A DNA stretch of 64,000 nt from Arthrobacter citreus (GCA_013200995.1 CP053688.1:1736001-1800000), one strand, 5' to 3'; counted from the stretch's first letter, positions 33,182 to 42,520 are shown. A program made the numbers and translations. Notes: a model not told the origin generated them from the letters alone.

Positions 33182-33940
33182 CTATAGTCGAACTGGAATA
33201 TTTTTTTCATTTAAATAGTTTTTTAGGTCTTTAATCTCGATTTCGCCAAAATGGAATACTGAGGCAGCTAATACACCATCCACATTTGCGTATTCAATCG
33301 CGTCGTAAAAATGTTCTAATTTACCAGCTCCTCCAGATGCAATGACAGGAACATTCACTGCATTCGTAACTTTTTGGAGTAATCCAATATCAAATCCTCT
33401 TTTCATACCATCTTCGTTAATACTATTTAGAACAATTTCACCCGCTCCGAGTTCTACACCCGTCTTAGCCCATTCAATTGCGTCCCACTCTGTTTCTTTG
33501 CGCCCACCATTTATAAACACTTTATATTGACCATCACTATTTAACTTTGCATCAATTGAAAGGACAACACACTGTGATCCAAAGCGAGCAGATGCTTCAT
33601 TGATTAAATTCGGATTTAAGATTGCAGCAGAATTAACGGATACTTTATCTGCACCATTTCTTAAAAGTTTAGTAAAATCATCTATTGAGCGTACCCCCCC
33701 ACCAACGCTGAAAGGAATACGTAATTCTTTTGCTACCTCTGAAACAAATTGCAATGATATATCTCTTTCTTCATTTGAAGCTGTAATATCATAAAATACT
33801 AATTCATCAGCACCATTATCACTATAATATTTTCCAAGTTTAGTAGGTGAATCAACATCTTGAATGCTTGAAAATTGTTTTCCTTTTACGACACGTCCAT
33901 TTCGAACATCTAAGCACGGTATAATTCTTCTTGCAAGCAT
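33182..33940 (-). CDS. hisF: Imidazole glycerol phosphate synthase, cyclase subunit
   Basis: 252-residue TIM barrel; catalytic Asp in [13 protein letters not shown] (D11) and in SIDAKLN (about D130), phosphate sites GGVRS and SGGAG. With HisH it turns PRFAR and ammonia into IGP and AICAR. Start ATG 33940 lies 31 bases inside the end of hisA, with SD GAGGAGG in hisA. Confidence 0.97.
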   Translation of the reverse strand: MLARRIIPCLDVRNGRVVKGKQFSSIQDVDSPTKLGKYYSDNGADELVFYDITASNEERDISLQFVSEVAKELRIPFSVGGGVRSIDDFTKLLRNGADKVSVNSAAILNPNLINEASARFGSQCVVLSIDAKLNSDGQYKVFINGGRKETEWDAIEWAKTGVELGAGEIVLNSINEDGMKRGFDIGLLQKVTNAVNVPVIASGGAGKLEHFYDAIEYANVDGVLAASVFHFGEIEIKDLKNYLNEKNIPVRL

Positions 33941-34641
33941 TTAAGTGCCTCCTCTACAGTAAATTTTCCTTCATACAATGCTTTACCAGAGATCGCACCA
34001 TAAATATTTAATTGACTGAGTGTTTCAAGATCATTTAACGTACTTACTCCACCTGAAGCAATAATATTTAAATTCGTTTCTTCAGCTAATCTTTTATATG
34101 CTTCAATATTTGGTCCACTTAGCATGCCATCCTTTGATATATCAGTGTATACGACTGTTTTCACACCTAGTAGTTCTAACTGCTTACAAAATTCAAAGCT
34201 GTCTTGATTAGTTGACTCCTCCCAACCATTTATAGCAACATAACTGTTTTTTGCGTCTACGCCTACAATGATTCGATTTCCGTATGTAGAGATAGCTTGT
34301 TCTAATAGCTGTCTATCTTTAATCGCAGCTGTTCCTAAAATTACACGTTCAACTCCTAGTTCTAACCAGAACGAAATTGATTCAAGCGATCTGATTCCTC
34401 CACCAATCTGAATTTTCAACTTCGTATTTTGAACAATTCCTTTAATAATTGAAGCATTTTTTCGTTCACCAGTTCTTGCACCATCTAAATCAACTATATG
34501 TAATACTTTTGCGCCAGATTTATCAAAATCTAACGCAACCTCTAGTGGTGAATTTTGATAGATTACTTTCTTATTAAAATCTCCTTGCTCGAGGCGAACA
34601 CAATTACCATCCTTTAAATCAATTGCTGGATATAGAATCAT
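33910..34641 (-). CDS. hisA: ProFAR isomerase
   Basis: 243-residue TIM barrel; [16 protein letters not shown] with the catalytic D8, VGVDAKN-type sequence ([14 protein letters not shown]) with the second acid, phosphate sites GGGIRS and SGGVST. Catalyses the fourth step. It overlaps the end of hisH by 23 bases and the start of hisF by 31, so translation is coupled. SD AAGGAG in hisH. Confidence 0.97.
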   Translation of the reverse strand: MILYPAIDLKDGNCVRLEQGDFNKKVIYQNSPLEVALDFDKSGAKVLHIVDLDGARTGERKNASIIKGIVQNTKLKIQIGGGIRSLESISFWLELGVERVILGTAAIKDRQLLEQAISTYGNRIIVGVDAKNSYVAINGWEESTNQDSFEFCKQLELLGVKTVVYTDISKDGMLSGPNIEAYKRLAEETNLNIIASGGVSTLNDLETLSQLNIYGAISGKALYEGKFTVEEALKCLQEELYRA

Positions 34642-35242
34642 ATAAACACAACTCCTTAAATGCTTTTAATAGATTAAGACCTGTTTCTGCGCTTTTTTCA
34701 GGATGAAATTGCATACCGTAAATATTACCGGATTTAATGACTGCTGGGATTTTGACCCCATATTCAGAGTAAGCTAGCAGTTCATTATTTGAAGAACTAA
34801 CATAAAATGAGTGTACAAAATAGACATACTCACCTTCATTTACATACTTAACTAATGATTCCTCTTTCGTAAAATTTAATTTATTCCATCCCATATGTGG
34901 AACTTTTACAATATCCGGTATCTGTTTGACCTGACCTTGAATTAAGCCAAGACCATTCGTTCCTAAGTTTTCTTCACTAAATTCATATAGTAATTGCATT
35001 CCTAAGCAAATCCCTAAAATCGGCGTGCCACTTTTTGCTTTAGACTTTATAATCTCTATTAGACTAAGACTTTCTAATTCATTCATCGCCGCTTCATATG
35101 CGCCAACGCCTGGTAGAATAATAGATGAAGCTTGCTTTATCACTTCAATTTCATTACTGATCAATACTGGAAAACCAATTTCTTCACACGCTCTTTTTAA
35201 AGAGTCCAAATTACCTACACCATAATCAATAATAATATTCAC
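34619..35242 (-). CDS. hisH: Imidazole glycerol phosphate synthase, glutaminase subunit
   Basis: 207-residue class I glutamine amidotransferase: nucleophile C79 in LGICLGMQLL, His180 and Glu182 in QFHPEKS. Supplies ammonia to HisF. Start is the GTG at 35242 directly after the hisB stop, with SD AAAGGAATG in hisB. Confidence 0.97.
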   Translation of the reverse strand: MNIIIDYGVGNLDSLKRACEEIGFPVLISNEIEVIKQASSIILPGVGAYEAAMNELESLSLIEIIKSKAKSGTPILGICLGMQLLYEFSEENLGTNGLGLIQGQVKQIPDIVKVPHMGWNKLNFTKEESLVKYVNEGEYVYFVHSFYVSSSNNELLAYSEYGVKIPAVIKSGNIYGMQFHPEKSAETGLNLLKAFKELCLYDSISSN

Positions 35243-35821
35243 TTATAACATTCCTTTCGTGGAAGGTAACTTAGACGAGGTCACTTCTACCGCTTGTTTA
35301 ACTGCTCTACCGAACGCTTTAAATAAAGCTTCAATTTTGTGATGATCATTTTCCCCGTATAAAACTTCCATATGGCAATTCATTTTAGCTTCAGAGCTAA
35401 GTGCCTTAAAAAATTCTTTGAAGTTTTGTGTATCAATCATTCCAATTCGCTCTCTTACTGTTCGATCATTATAAACAAGATATGGTCTATTACTAAAATC
35501 AACTACTACTCTTGCTAATGTCTCATCCATTGGAATATAGCAAGAGCCGTAACGATTAATGCCAATTTTTTCTCCTAATGCATCTACCAATGCTTTACCT
35601 AATGCAATTCCAACATCTTCTGTCGTGTGATGGTCATCAACTTCCAGATCACCTTCACAAAATACTTCTAAATCGATCCCACTATGGAATGAAAATAAAG
35701 TTAACATATGGTCTAAAAATCCAATTCCAGTCTGAATATTACTTTCCCCATCACCATCTAAATTTAATGATAAACTAATTTTTGTTTCTTTTGTTTGTCT
35801 TGAAATTACTGCAGTTCTCAC
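35243..35821 (-). CDS. hisB: Imidazoleglycerol-phosphate dehydratase
   Basis: 192 residues; both IGPD metal motifs are present, DHHTTEDVGIALG and the related C-terminal NDHHKIEALFKAFG, plus the GFLDHMLTLFSFHSG block. Monofunctional, as in Bacillus (the phosphatase is HisJ). GTG start overlaps the hisD stop (GTGA), SD GAGGAGG. Confidence 0.97.
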   Translation of the reverse strand: MRTAVISRQTKETKISLSLNLDGDGESNIQTGIGFLDHMLTLFSFHSGIDLEVFCEGDLEVDDHHTTEDVGIALGKALVDALGEKIGINRYGSCYIPMDETLARVVVDFSNRPYLVYNDRTVRERIGMIDTQNFKEFFKALSSEAKMNCHMEVLYGENDHHKIEALFKAFGRAVKQAVEVTSSKLPSTKGML

Positions 35822-37107
35822 TCTGAATCCTCCTCAAATCGAATACTTATTGCTTTTCCATGTCCAAATAGTCCTTCTTCTTCTGCAATAACTTCAATGT
35901 GCTTTCTTGCTTCCTTTAAAGCTTTCTTATTGTAATAAACAACCGACGTTTTCTTTTGAAAATCATTCACATTTAAAGGTGATGTAAATCTTGCAGTTCC
36001 ACTTGTTGGTAAAGTATGATTCGTACCAGCAAAATAATCGCCAACTGGCTCAGGCGTGTAGTCACCTAAAAAAATAGCACCAGCGTTTTTAATTTGATGA
36101 ACGATTGATTCCGGGTTTTTGATCATGATTTCAAGATGTTCAGGCGCTAGCTTATTAACCAGCTCAATTCCTTCTTCAATTGTTTTAACAACTAGTATTG
36201 CTCCATACTGTTCGAATGAACTTTTAATAATTTCTTTTCTTGGTTGTTCTTCTAATAAATTTGGTATTTGTTGCTGAATTTTTAGAGCAAACTCTTCTGA
36301 ATTTGTAATAACAATACTAGATGCCATTTCATCATGCTCTGCTTGCGCCATTAAATCGGCAGCAATAAATCTTGGATTAGCTGTTTCATCTGCTAATATA
36401 ACAACTTCTGTTGGACCTGCAACCATATCAATTCCAACTATTCCTGAAACACTTTTCTTAGCAAGTGCAACATAAAGATTTCCTGGACCAACTATTTTGT
36501 CTACCTTTTCAATTGTTTCCGTTCCATATGCTAGTGCACCAATTGCTTGTGCTCCACCAACTTTATAGACTTTTGAAACGCCAGCTAATTTCGCAGCTAC
36601 TAGAATTGAGGGCTTGATTTTCCCTTCTTTATTCGGAGGTGTTACAATGACAATCTCTTTTACCCCTGCTATTTTTGCGGGAATTACATTCATTAAAACA
36701 GTAGATGGATATGCCGCTTTACCTGCTGGTATATACACACCAACTCTTTCAATTGGATGAATTAATTGTTGTACATAAGAATTTTTATCGTTTATTTTAT
36801 AGCCATCTTGAAGTTGTTTTTCATGGTATCTTTCTATGTTCTTCTTAGCTTCAGCTAATGCAGTAACTAGTTTTTCATCAGTTTGTTCTAACGCTTCATT
36901 AAATTCTACTTCACTTACTTCAAAGTCTTTTAGTTTGACTTCGTCGTAAATTAAAGAATATTGACGTACAGCTTCATCACCATTTTCTTTCACATTTAAT
37001 AAAATTTTTTCTACGCTTTTTGTGATCTCAACAGTAGGTAAATTAGTTCGGTTTATAATACTTTCAAGTTTATCGCTTTTTTGATTAATCGATAATATTT
37101 CCAGCAT
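35818..37107 (-). CDS. hisD: Histidinol dehydrogenase
   Basis: 429 residues; typical HisD blocks: GVYIPAGKAAYPSTVLM, GGAQAIGALAYGTETI, VDKIVGPGNLYVALAK, DMVAGPTEVVI and MAQAEHDEMASSI (zinc/catalytic residues), GDYFAGTNHTLPTSG. Catalyses the last two oxidations to histidine with two NAD. A TTG at 37113 is in frame, but ATG 37107, at better distance from AAGGGA, is preferred. It overlaps hisG by 23 bases. Confidence 0.97.
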   Translation of the reverse strand: MLEILSINQKSDKLESIINRTNLPTVEITKSVEKILLNVKENGDEAVRQYSLIYDEVKLKDFEVSEVEFNEALEQTDEKLVTALAEAKKNIERYHEKQLQDGYKINDKNSYVQQLIHPIERVGVYIPAGKAAYPSTVLMNVIPAKIAGVKEIVIVTPPNKEGKIKPSILVAAKLAGVSKVYKVGGAQAIGALAYGTETIEKVDKIVGPGNLYVALAKKSVSGIVGIDMVAGPTEVVILADETANPRFIAADLMAQAEHDEMASSIVITNSEEFALKIQQQIPNLLEEQPRKEIIKSSFEQYGAILVVKTIEEGIELVNKLAPEHLEIMIKNPESIVHQIKNAGAIFLGDYTPEPVGDYFAGTNHTLPTSGTARFTSPLNVNDFQKKTSVVYYNKKALKEARKHIEVIAEEEGLFGHGKAISIRFEEDSE

Positions 37108-37732
37108 ATACAATCTTTCCCTTCTTAATTTTTTCGAGAAACTCGGTAATTCGTAAGTGGTTAAATCTGTAACTTACACGATTTGAAATGACTCTAGCAC
37201 TAATCGGAATCATTTCTTCTAAGATCACTAATCCATTCGCTTTTAAAGTACTCCCTGTTTCAACTAAATCAACTATGATATCTGACATTCCTACAATGGG
37301 TGCTAATTCAACTGACCCATTTAAGTAAATTAATTCTATATTTTGCCTCAACTGAAAATATTTTGAAGTAATATTTGGATACTTTGTTGCGATCCTTAAA
37401 GTTTCTTCACCTCGATCGAGTAGTGTTCCTGGAAAACCAGCTGCTGCAAAGACGCATTTTCCAAGTTCTAAATCCATTAGTTCATATACATCCTTCTCTT
37501 GTTCTAGCAAAATATCCTTTCCAACAAAACCAAGATCACAAACTCCTCGTTCAACATAAGTAGCAACATCTACTGGTTTAACTACCAAATATTTAATTTT
37601 ATGTAATTCGTCTACAAATATTAGCTTTCTAGTTTTAGAATCAATTACTTTTTGAAACCCTGCTTGATTTAATATATTAATAACCTCATCTTCAAGTCTT
37701 CCTTTTGCAACTGCAACAGTTAGCCAACTCAT
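37085..37732 (-). CDS. hisG: ATP phosphoribosyltransferase, short form
   Basis: 215-residue short HisG without the C-terminal regulatory domain: VAVAKGRLEDEV near the start, DLGFVGKDILLEQ, PRPP loop VDLVETGSTLKANGL. The short form needs HisZ for activity and feedback, and hisZ precedes it, overlapping at ATGA. First step of histidine synthesis. Confidence 0.97.
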   Translation of the reverse strand: MSWLTVAVAKGRLEDEVINILNQAGFQKVIDSKTRKLIFVDELHKIKYLVVKPVDVATYVERGVCDLGFVGKDILLEQEKDVYELMDLELGKCVFAAAGFPGTLLDRGEETLRIATKYPNITSKYFQLRQNIELIYLNGSVELAPIVGMSDIIVDLVETGSTLKANGLVILEEMIPISARVISNRVSYRFNHLRITEFLEKIKKGKIVYAGNIID

Positions 37733-38646
37733 TGTTCATCCCTCATTTGACATGTTATCCAAGCATTTGTATCAATCGAAAAGCCGATTGCATCAATATT
37801 GTTTTCCGAATCTTCAGACACCAGAAGATAGCGCCCACCACTTAAAACCTCTTTATTTAACTGATCATAATAACCTTTAAAGACGATGCCGTCATAATAA
37901 TCAAATTCATTTACGATTGATAAATCAATCAGTATATTTGGGCTAATTTCTTGAAACTTGATTAACTTTTCAACAGCAATTTCCATTTCTTCGTTTAAGA
38001 TTAAGCTTCTCAGTACTGAATGAAGTTTTTCTCCCTTACCTTGCAAACTAAATAATTGTTTAAAAACATTTCTAGCTTGAGGAGGAAGATGGATTGACTG
38101 AATAAATCGTTCTAACTCATCTATGTTTTTTAAATAAATTAGCTTTTTCAATTTTGTTTTTTGAGATTTTGTAAAGTTACATTCTTTAAATAATCCTTCT
38201 ATAAAACCTGTATGGCCAATTTCTAAAATAAATGGAACATTACTTAGTAAATCAATTGCCATAATAACTACTTCAATTTCTGACGCTTCTGTAATTTGAC
38301 CTAAATTTTCAATACCGAACTGCTTAATTTCATCAATTTCTACACCATTATTTCGATAAATTGTTGATTGATAAAATACTTTGCACTTCTCATCTTTTTG
38401 TGCAATCGGATAAATTTCTTTCATCAATGTACTTGTTATATCAGGCCTTAACAATAAAATTTGTTGCAGGCGTGTTAAAACGACGACTAAGTCTTCTTTT
38501 GCTAATCTTGGGTTTCGACTAGAAAATGAATCATACTCTTCAAATAGCTGTGGATGAAACGGGATATATCCCCGCTCTAGTGCATAATCTTCCATTTTTC
38601 TTTTATATCGATAATTAATTAAGGACTGCTTTAATTTCTGATCCAA
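37729..38646 (-). CDS. hisZ: ATP phosphoribosyltransferase regulatory subunit, compact form
   Basis: 305 residues of HisRS-like fold: LLLRPDITSTLMKEI (motif 2-like), the strand-rich FYQSTIYRNNG, and C-terminal LSGGRYLLVS. Usual Bacillus HisZ is about 390 residues; this one lacks about 80, chiefly the N-terminal motif-1 region. It still shows an intact frame and correct position in the operon, so it is probably functional. TTG start 38646 after AAGGGAG. Confidence 0.88.
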   Translation of the reverse strand: MDQKLKQSLINYRYKRKMEDYALERGYIPFHPQLFEEYDSFSSRNPRLAKEDLVVVLTRLQQILLLRPDITSTLMKEIYPIAQKDEKCKVFYQSTIYRNNGVEIDEIKQFGIENLGQITEASEIEVVIMAIDLLSNVPFILEIGHTGFIEGLFKECNFTKSQKTKLKKLIYLKNIDELERFIQSIHLPPQARNVFKQLFSLQGKGEKLHSVLRSLILNEEMEIAVEKLIKFQEISPNILIDLSIVNEFDYYDGIVFKGYYDQLNKEVLSGGRYLLVSEDSENNIDAIGFSIDTNAWITCQMRDEQ

Positions 38647-38663
38647 TCGAAATAACTCCCTTC

Positions 38664-38710
38664 TAGAAAAATAAAAAGGCCATACAGGTTAATGCCTGTA
38701 TGGCCTTCTG
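38664..38710 (-). terminator. his operon attenuator
   Basis: Minus strand AAGGCCATACAGG pairs perfectly (13 bp) with CCTGTATGGCCTT over CATTAA, then TTTTTATTTTT. It lies between the leader peptide and hisZ, 18 bases before the hisZ start. Confidence 0.9.
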
Positions 38711-38779
38711 GCACGACACAAGCACCTTCTTCGATACACGAATAGGGCTTGCATCTATGGTCAATTTTTGTCCATAGAT

Positions 38780-38836
38780 TCAAACCCTGGGTGGATGATG
38801 ATGTTGTAGCCCATTATTCGTGCGTGCAAAAAACAT
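38780..38836 (-). CDS. hisL: his operon leader peptide with three consecutive His codons
   Basis: MFFARTNNGLQHHHPPRV, 18 residues; ATG 38836 is eight bases after AAGGAG (an in-frame ATG at 38842 is too close). His codons are CAT-CAT-CAT at 38803-38795. Its 5' part (38822-38808) can pair with 38749-38737 just before the attenuator, and AUCUAUGG/CCAUAGAU forms an inner hairpin. This is the layout of translation-attenuation leaders of enterobacterial his operons. No T-box sequence was found. Confidence 0.85.
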   Translation of the reverse strand: MFFARTNNGLQHHHPPRV

Positions 38837-38870
38837 GTTCATGTCTCCTTTTTAAGTTTTATTTTTATTC

Positions 38871-38899
38871 ATCTTAATGAATTTGGTATAAGTTGTCAA
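38871..38899 (-). promoter_or_regulatory. his operon promoter
   Basis: Minus strand TTGACA (38899-38894), 17-base spacer, TAAGAT (38876-38871): an almost consensus sigma-A promoter, about 35 bases before the leader peptide. Confidence 0.85.
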
Positions 38900-39025
38900 T
38901 CCCTTTTGAATAATAAAAATTTTGGAAGGGTTTACATTACGAAATTTTAATTTTTAAATCTATTATACTAAAATGTATTTTCCCATACATTTTTCCTTAT
39001 AATGAATGATCTTTTGATTATATCA

Positions 39026-39054
39026 TTGAACTTTAAAATAAATTCGATTATTAT
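39026..39054 (+). promoter_or_regulatory. Promoter of the MFS gene
   Basis: TTGAAC (39026-39031), 17-base spacer, TATTAT (39049-39054). The operator palindrome overlaps the -10. Confidence 0.6.
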
Positions 39055-39066
39055 CTAATTAGATAA
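39051..39066 (+). promoter_or_regulatory. Perfect 16-bp palindrome (likely repressor operator)
   Basis: TTATCTAATTAGATAA, its own reverse complement. Half-site ATTAGAT recurs twice as direct repeats CAAATTAGAT at 39126-39135 and 39142-39151, between promoter and SD. MarR/TetR-like operators have this shape; no regulator gene adjoins. Confidence 0.6.
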
Positions 39067-39189
39067 ATGTTTAATTAGCTTATTTTATATAGTGTCCACT
39101 TGACTCTATTATTTTTTTTACCTACCAAATTAGATATATATCAAATTAGATGAAAATATAAGTAAACATAACAAAGGGGATATATAAAA

Positions 39190-40401
39190 ATGAAGACTTC
39201 ATTTATTAAACAAGAAGAACAATATTTTAAATTATTTCTAGCCGGAATTGTGAATGGGATTGGTGACCGTTTTAGTTCTGTTGCTGTGCTAGCAATGCTT
39301 TTACATATATCAGGTTCAGGCCTTGCTGTAGGTATGACATTAGCAATTCGTTTGATACCTTTTTTATTGTTTGGACCAATAGGTGGAAGACTCGCTGATC
39401 AATTTTCTAGGAAAACAATTTTAATAACTACTGACCTGATAAGAATCTTATTTGCCCTCTCCTTCTTATTAGTTCACGATAAAAATGATATTTGGATTGT
39501 TTATTTTAGTTCATTTGTACTTGCAGCTGGAGAAGCAATCTATGCACCGAATAGAAAATCTGCTATTCCTCAACTAGTTAACAATGAAAATCTTGTAAAA
39601 GTGAATAGCTTAGAGCAAGTAATGATTGGAATTGTCTTAGTAATTGGTGCACTTTCAGGAGGAATAGTCTCTTCTATTTTTGGTCCGAGCGTGACATTTT
39701 GGATTAATGCCGCCTCATTTTTAGGGGCTGCTATTATCAATTTTACAACTAAATTTCCTGATCAAAATGTGAATAAAAAATTGGAGTTTCATAAAAAAGA
39801 AAACGTCCTCTCCGCTTTTAAAAAGATTATTTTCATTTCTATGCCGCTTCAAATACTAATTCTATGTGAGATTTTAATTGCATCTATTAATGGAATTGAT
39901 AATGTATTAATTAGCGTTTATGCAATTTCAGAGTATCGACTAGGAGATTTTGGAGTTGGTCTCTTTTATAGTGCTTTAGGGATTGGGCTAATATTAAGTT
40001 TTTCGGTTGCAAACCGTCTACGAAATCATTTACTTATTTCAGGTTTCGCGTGTCTATTGCTTGAAGGAATTTTTCAACTGTTATTAAGTCGAACACATTT
40101 TGTGGTTTTTGCACTTCTCATGTTTTGCGGAGCTGCATTTATGTCAGGTATTTGTAATGTTTGTTTTGATACGCTTCTCATGAATGAAATAGAACTCCAA
40201 CACCAGGGTACAATATTTGGTCTATTAGCAACCATCACAAGCTCTGTTTTAGGTATCTCTATGTTCATTTCTGGCTTAGCCCTCCAATATTTTTCCCCTC
40301 GATCGTTAGGATTGATTGGTGGAATCGCGTATATACTTATTGCTATTTCCCTTATAAGTACAATTACAGTGAAAGGATATCGGAAAAAGGGTACTATTTA
40401 A
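39190..40401 (+). CDS. MFS transporter (MefA/MFS_3-like exporter)
   Basis: 403 residues, about 12 membrane helices; the cytosolic loop motif GGRLADQFSRKT after helix 2 is typical of drug-exporting MFS proteins, and the later LMNEIELQHQGTIFGLLATI is typical of the MefA/MFS_3 branch. A drug efflux role is likely by family but the substrate is unknown. SD AAAGGGG. It lies alone, with a repressor-like operator on its promoter. Confidence 0.82.
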   Translation: MKTSFIKQEEQYFKLFLAGIVNGIGDRFSSVAVLAMLLHISGSGLAVGMTLAIRLIPFLLFGPIGGRLADQFSRKTILITTDLIRILFALSFLLVHDKNDIWIVYFSSFVLAAGEAIYAPNRKSAIPQLVNNENLVKVNSLEQVMIGIVLVIGALSGGIVSSIFGPSVTFWINAASFLGAAIINFTTKFPDQNVNKKLEFHKKENVLSAFKKIIFISMPLQILILCEILIASINGIDNVLISVYAISEYRLGDFGVGLFYSALGIGLILSFSVANRLRNHLLISGFACLLLEGIFQLLLSRTHFVVFALLMFCGAAFMSGICNVCFDTLLMNEIELQHQGTIFGLLATITSSVLGISMFISGLALQYFSPRSLGLIGGIAYILIAISLISTITVKGYRKKGTI

Positions 40402-40458
40402 TTTATTTCATTGTTCACTATTTTTATTAAAATTGACTAAAAAAACGGTCATTTAGAA

Positions 40459-40496
40459 TAAACAAACCACCCATTTAAACGGGTGGTTTGCACTTT
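40459..40496. terminator. Bidirectional terminator (MFS / PanE-like)
   Basis: CAAACCACCC (40463-40472) pairs perfectly with GGGTGGTTTG (40481-40490) over eight bases. Confidence 0.85.
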
Positions 40497-40508
40497 TGAA
40501 AGCAGTGG

Positions 40509-41450
40509 CTATATTACCTCATCCTTATACTTTTCTAATGATTTCTTTTTAAGATCATCCCAAACAGGAGTTGAAATATTCGCTTCTTTTTGTAACTCAT
40601 CAAATGTTCTATATACGGCTTCAATCTCACTAAAAGATCCCTCAATTAATTTATTCACTGGAAGTTTATGAAAAATTTTCATGCCGTAGTATCCAATCTT
40701 TCGATAATTTCGCACGATTTTCAATTGGAATACTGGGTCAATTTTGTAGCCTAATTTTTCTAAAATCATAAAACCCTCATCCATTGCAGAAATCATCTGC
40801 GTTAGTGCTTCCTTATTCTTAGAGATTTTTTTAAAGTCAAAGTTATTCAAGTAGTGAATTGAGTTCATCGCAACAATTGCAATGGCATGACTTTTAAGCC
40901 AGCCATCAATGTGATCATTATAAATAAGTTTATACTTTGATTGCTTAAAAGCATTTTCCAAAGTAGATTTAAATGATATGTCACCATCAAGGCTTCCAAT
41001 AACCATTTGTCCTCCTCCGCGAACCGAAATAATGCGACCACTTTCTTCCCTTTTCCCTCCACTCAGTTGGAACCCAAACGCAATATTCTTTTTAATTTCG
41101 CTATTTTCCACTAAGAAGTTTTGCATATTAGCTGAATCAGCATTATTTCCGACAATTACAATATTATTACTATTATTTTGTGCTAGTATCGGTAAAACTG
41201 AAGTGAATTGATTGTATTTCATAACAACAAATATAAGGTCATAATAATCTTCTTGTTCAAGTCTATTAATAACATTAACTTGGTCAACAGTATTTTTTCG
41301 TTGGAAATGATGACGAATAACAATTCCATCTTTTTTCAGTTGCTCATACCTTCTACCTCTAGCTAATACAGTAACATCATTCCCTGCGCGTACTAATGCG
41401 TGTGCAAGATAGCTTCCCAATACGCCAGCGCCATATATTAGTATTTTCAT
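40509..41450 (-). CDS. Ketopantoate reductase family (PanE/ApbA-like) protein
   Basis: 313 residues. NADP-binding GAGVLGSYLAHALVRAG at the N-terminus, VLARG, then the C-terminal helical domain with the family Lys region (DGWLKSHAIAIVAMNS). Divergence from true PanE means the substrate may not be ketopantoate. Start at ATG 41450, seven bases after AGGAG; another ATG at 41456 is too close to it. Divergent from a TetR regulator that may repress it. Confidence 0.75.
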   Translation of the reverse strand: MKILIYGAGVLGSYLAHALVRAGNDVTVLARGRRYEQLKKDGIVIRHHFQRKNTVDQVNVINRLEQEDYYDLIFVVMKYNQFTSVLPILAQNNSNNIVIVGNNADSANMQNFLVENSEIKKNIAFGFQLSGGKREESGRIISVRGGGQMVIGSLDGDISFKSTLENAFKQSKYKLIYNDHIDGWLKSHAIAIVAMNSIHYLNNFDFKKISKNKEALTQMISAMDEGFMILEKLGYKIDPVFQLKIVRNYRKIGYYGMKIFHKLPVNKLIEGSFSEIEAVYRTFDELQKEANISTPVWDDLKKKSLEKYKDEVI

Positions 41451-41599
41451 CTTCATACTCCTATTCTATCGAATCTATCGTTAATATTTTTTGAATTGTT
41501 AATGGACAATCGTTCGTTATTCAACATATGTCTATTATCTAAAATTTTAACAACTGTCTATAGCCGTATCAATGGATAATAAATTCGCTTTTGTTTAAT

Positions 41600-41675
41600 A
41601 ATGAACAAATTAAAATGATTTGTTTAACAAATGTTTAATAAAAAGCATTTGTTTCTTTTTAGACGTTTGTTCATT
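41600..41675. promoter_or_regulatory. Inverted AATGAACAAA elements between PanE-like and TetR genes
   Basis: AATGAACAAAT at 41600-41610 and its inverse TTTGTTCATT at 41666-41675, with an inner TTTGTTTAACAAA. The right arm touches a TATAAT (41675-41680) before the tetR-like gene. Probable operator region of the divergent pair. Confidence 0.5.
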
Positions 41676-41731
41676 ATAATTAATCGACTAAACCAATTCC
41701 TAAATGAAGCGATATTTGAGGGAGAATTTTT

Positions 41732-42289
41732 ATGGATAAAAGAATTAGAAAATCTAAAAAAGCGATAGAAGATGCACTAATTAGTTTAATGGCAGAGGAG
41801 GATTTTGAGAGTATTACAATAAACTCTATTGCTGAAAAAGCAGACGTTAATAGAGGGACCATTTATTTACATTACAAAGATAAATACGATTTATTAGAGC
41901 AATGTATTGAGAGAGAAATAAATGAATTATTAATTTCTTGTTTACCAGAAGGTTCCGGCGTTTATCCATCTAAAAACCCTTTACTAAGGACATTTAAATA
42001 CTTAGAGAAAAATTCTTTCTTTTACCACACATTGTTAACAAATAATGGCGTTCCGACTTTTAGAAATAAGTTATTAAACGTGATGAAAGATGGAATGAGA
42101 GAACAATTAAATTTAAATGAATTAAATCAAAATATGAATAAAGAATTTTTAATTCAGTTTTGGTCATCTGCAGCAATTGGCGTCATAGAGTGGTGGATCA
42201 TTCAGTCAATGCCCTTTAGCGCAGAAGAAATCACTGAACAGTTATGGATTTTACTCGAGCGAAATCAAATTTTACCGACTATTGAATAA
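41732..42289 (+). CDS. TetR family transcriptional regulator
   Basis: 185 residues. N-terminal HTH: RKSKKAIEDALISLMAEEDF, ITINSIAEKADVNRGTIYLH, YKDKYDLLEQ; the C-terminal part is of TetR_C_33/YfiR-like style (WSSAAIGVIEWWIIQSMP). Divergent from the PanE-like reductase. SD GAGGGAG. Confidence 0.88.
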   Translation: MDKRIRKSKKAIEDALISLMAEEDFESITINSIAEKADVNRGTIYLHYKDKYDLLEQCIEREINELLISCLPEGSGVYPSKNPLLRTFKYLEKNSFFYHTLLTNNGVPTFRNKLLNVMKDGMREQLNLNELNQNMNKEFLIQFWSSAAIGVIEWWIIQSMPFSAEEITEQLWILLERNQILPTIE

Positions 42290-42301
42290 TGCTACTGTTT
42301 A

Positions 42302-42346
42302 CATACTGATGTCTTAATAAAATTCTTAGGCATCAGTATTTTTTTA
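42302..42346 (+). terminator. Terminator of the TetR gene
   Basis: TACTGATGTCTTA (42304-42316) pairs with TTAGGCATCAGTA (42326-42338), G-U included, then TTTTTTT. Confidence 0.85.
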
Positions 42347-42380
42347 AACGTTGGCTCTTTAAAATTTAAATGTTTATTTT

Positions 42381-42416
42381 CGAACAAAAAAAAGAATATC
42401 TAATTTGATATCCTTT
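42381..42416 (-). terminator. Possible terminator of the zinc ribbon gene
   Basis: Minus strand AGGATATC/GATATTCT over AAATTA, then T-run. A second perfect inverted repeat (CATCTAAA/TTTAGATG, about 42430-42452) lies next to it. Confidence 0.65.
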
Positions 42417-42520
42417 AGGAAATCATAAACATCTAAAGCATGCGTTTAGATGTAGAATATACTAAAAATTTGTCCCTTAGCTTTATCTTAATTTATCATT
42501 TATTATTCCAATACAGGAAC

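Noticed and set aside
38664..38840. T-box leader before hisZ
   Set aside because: The conserved T-box core AGGGTGGNACCGCG and specifier-loop layout are absent; leader peptide and attenuator explain the region.
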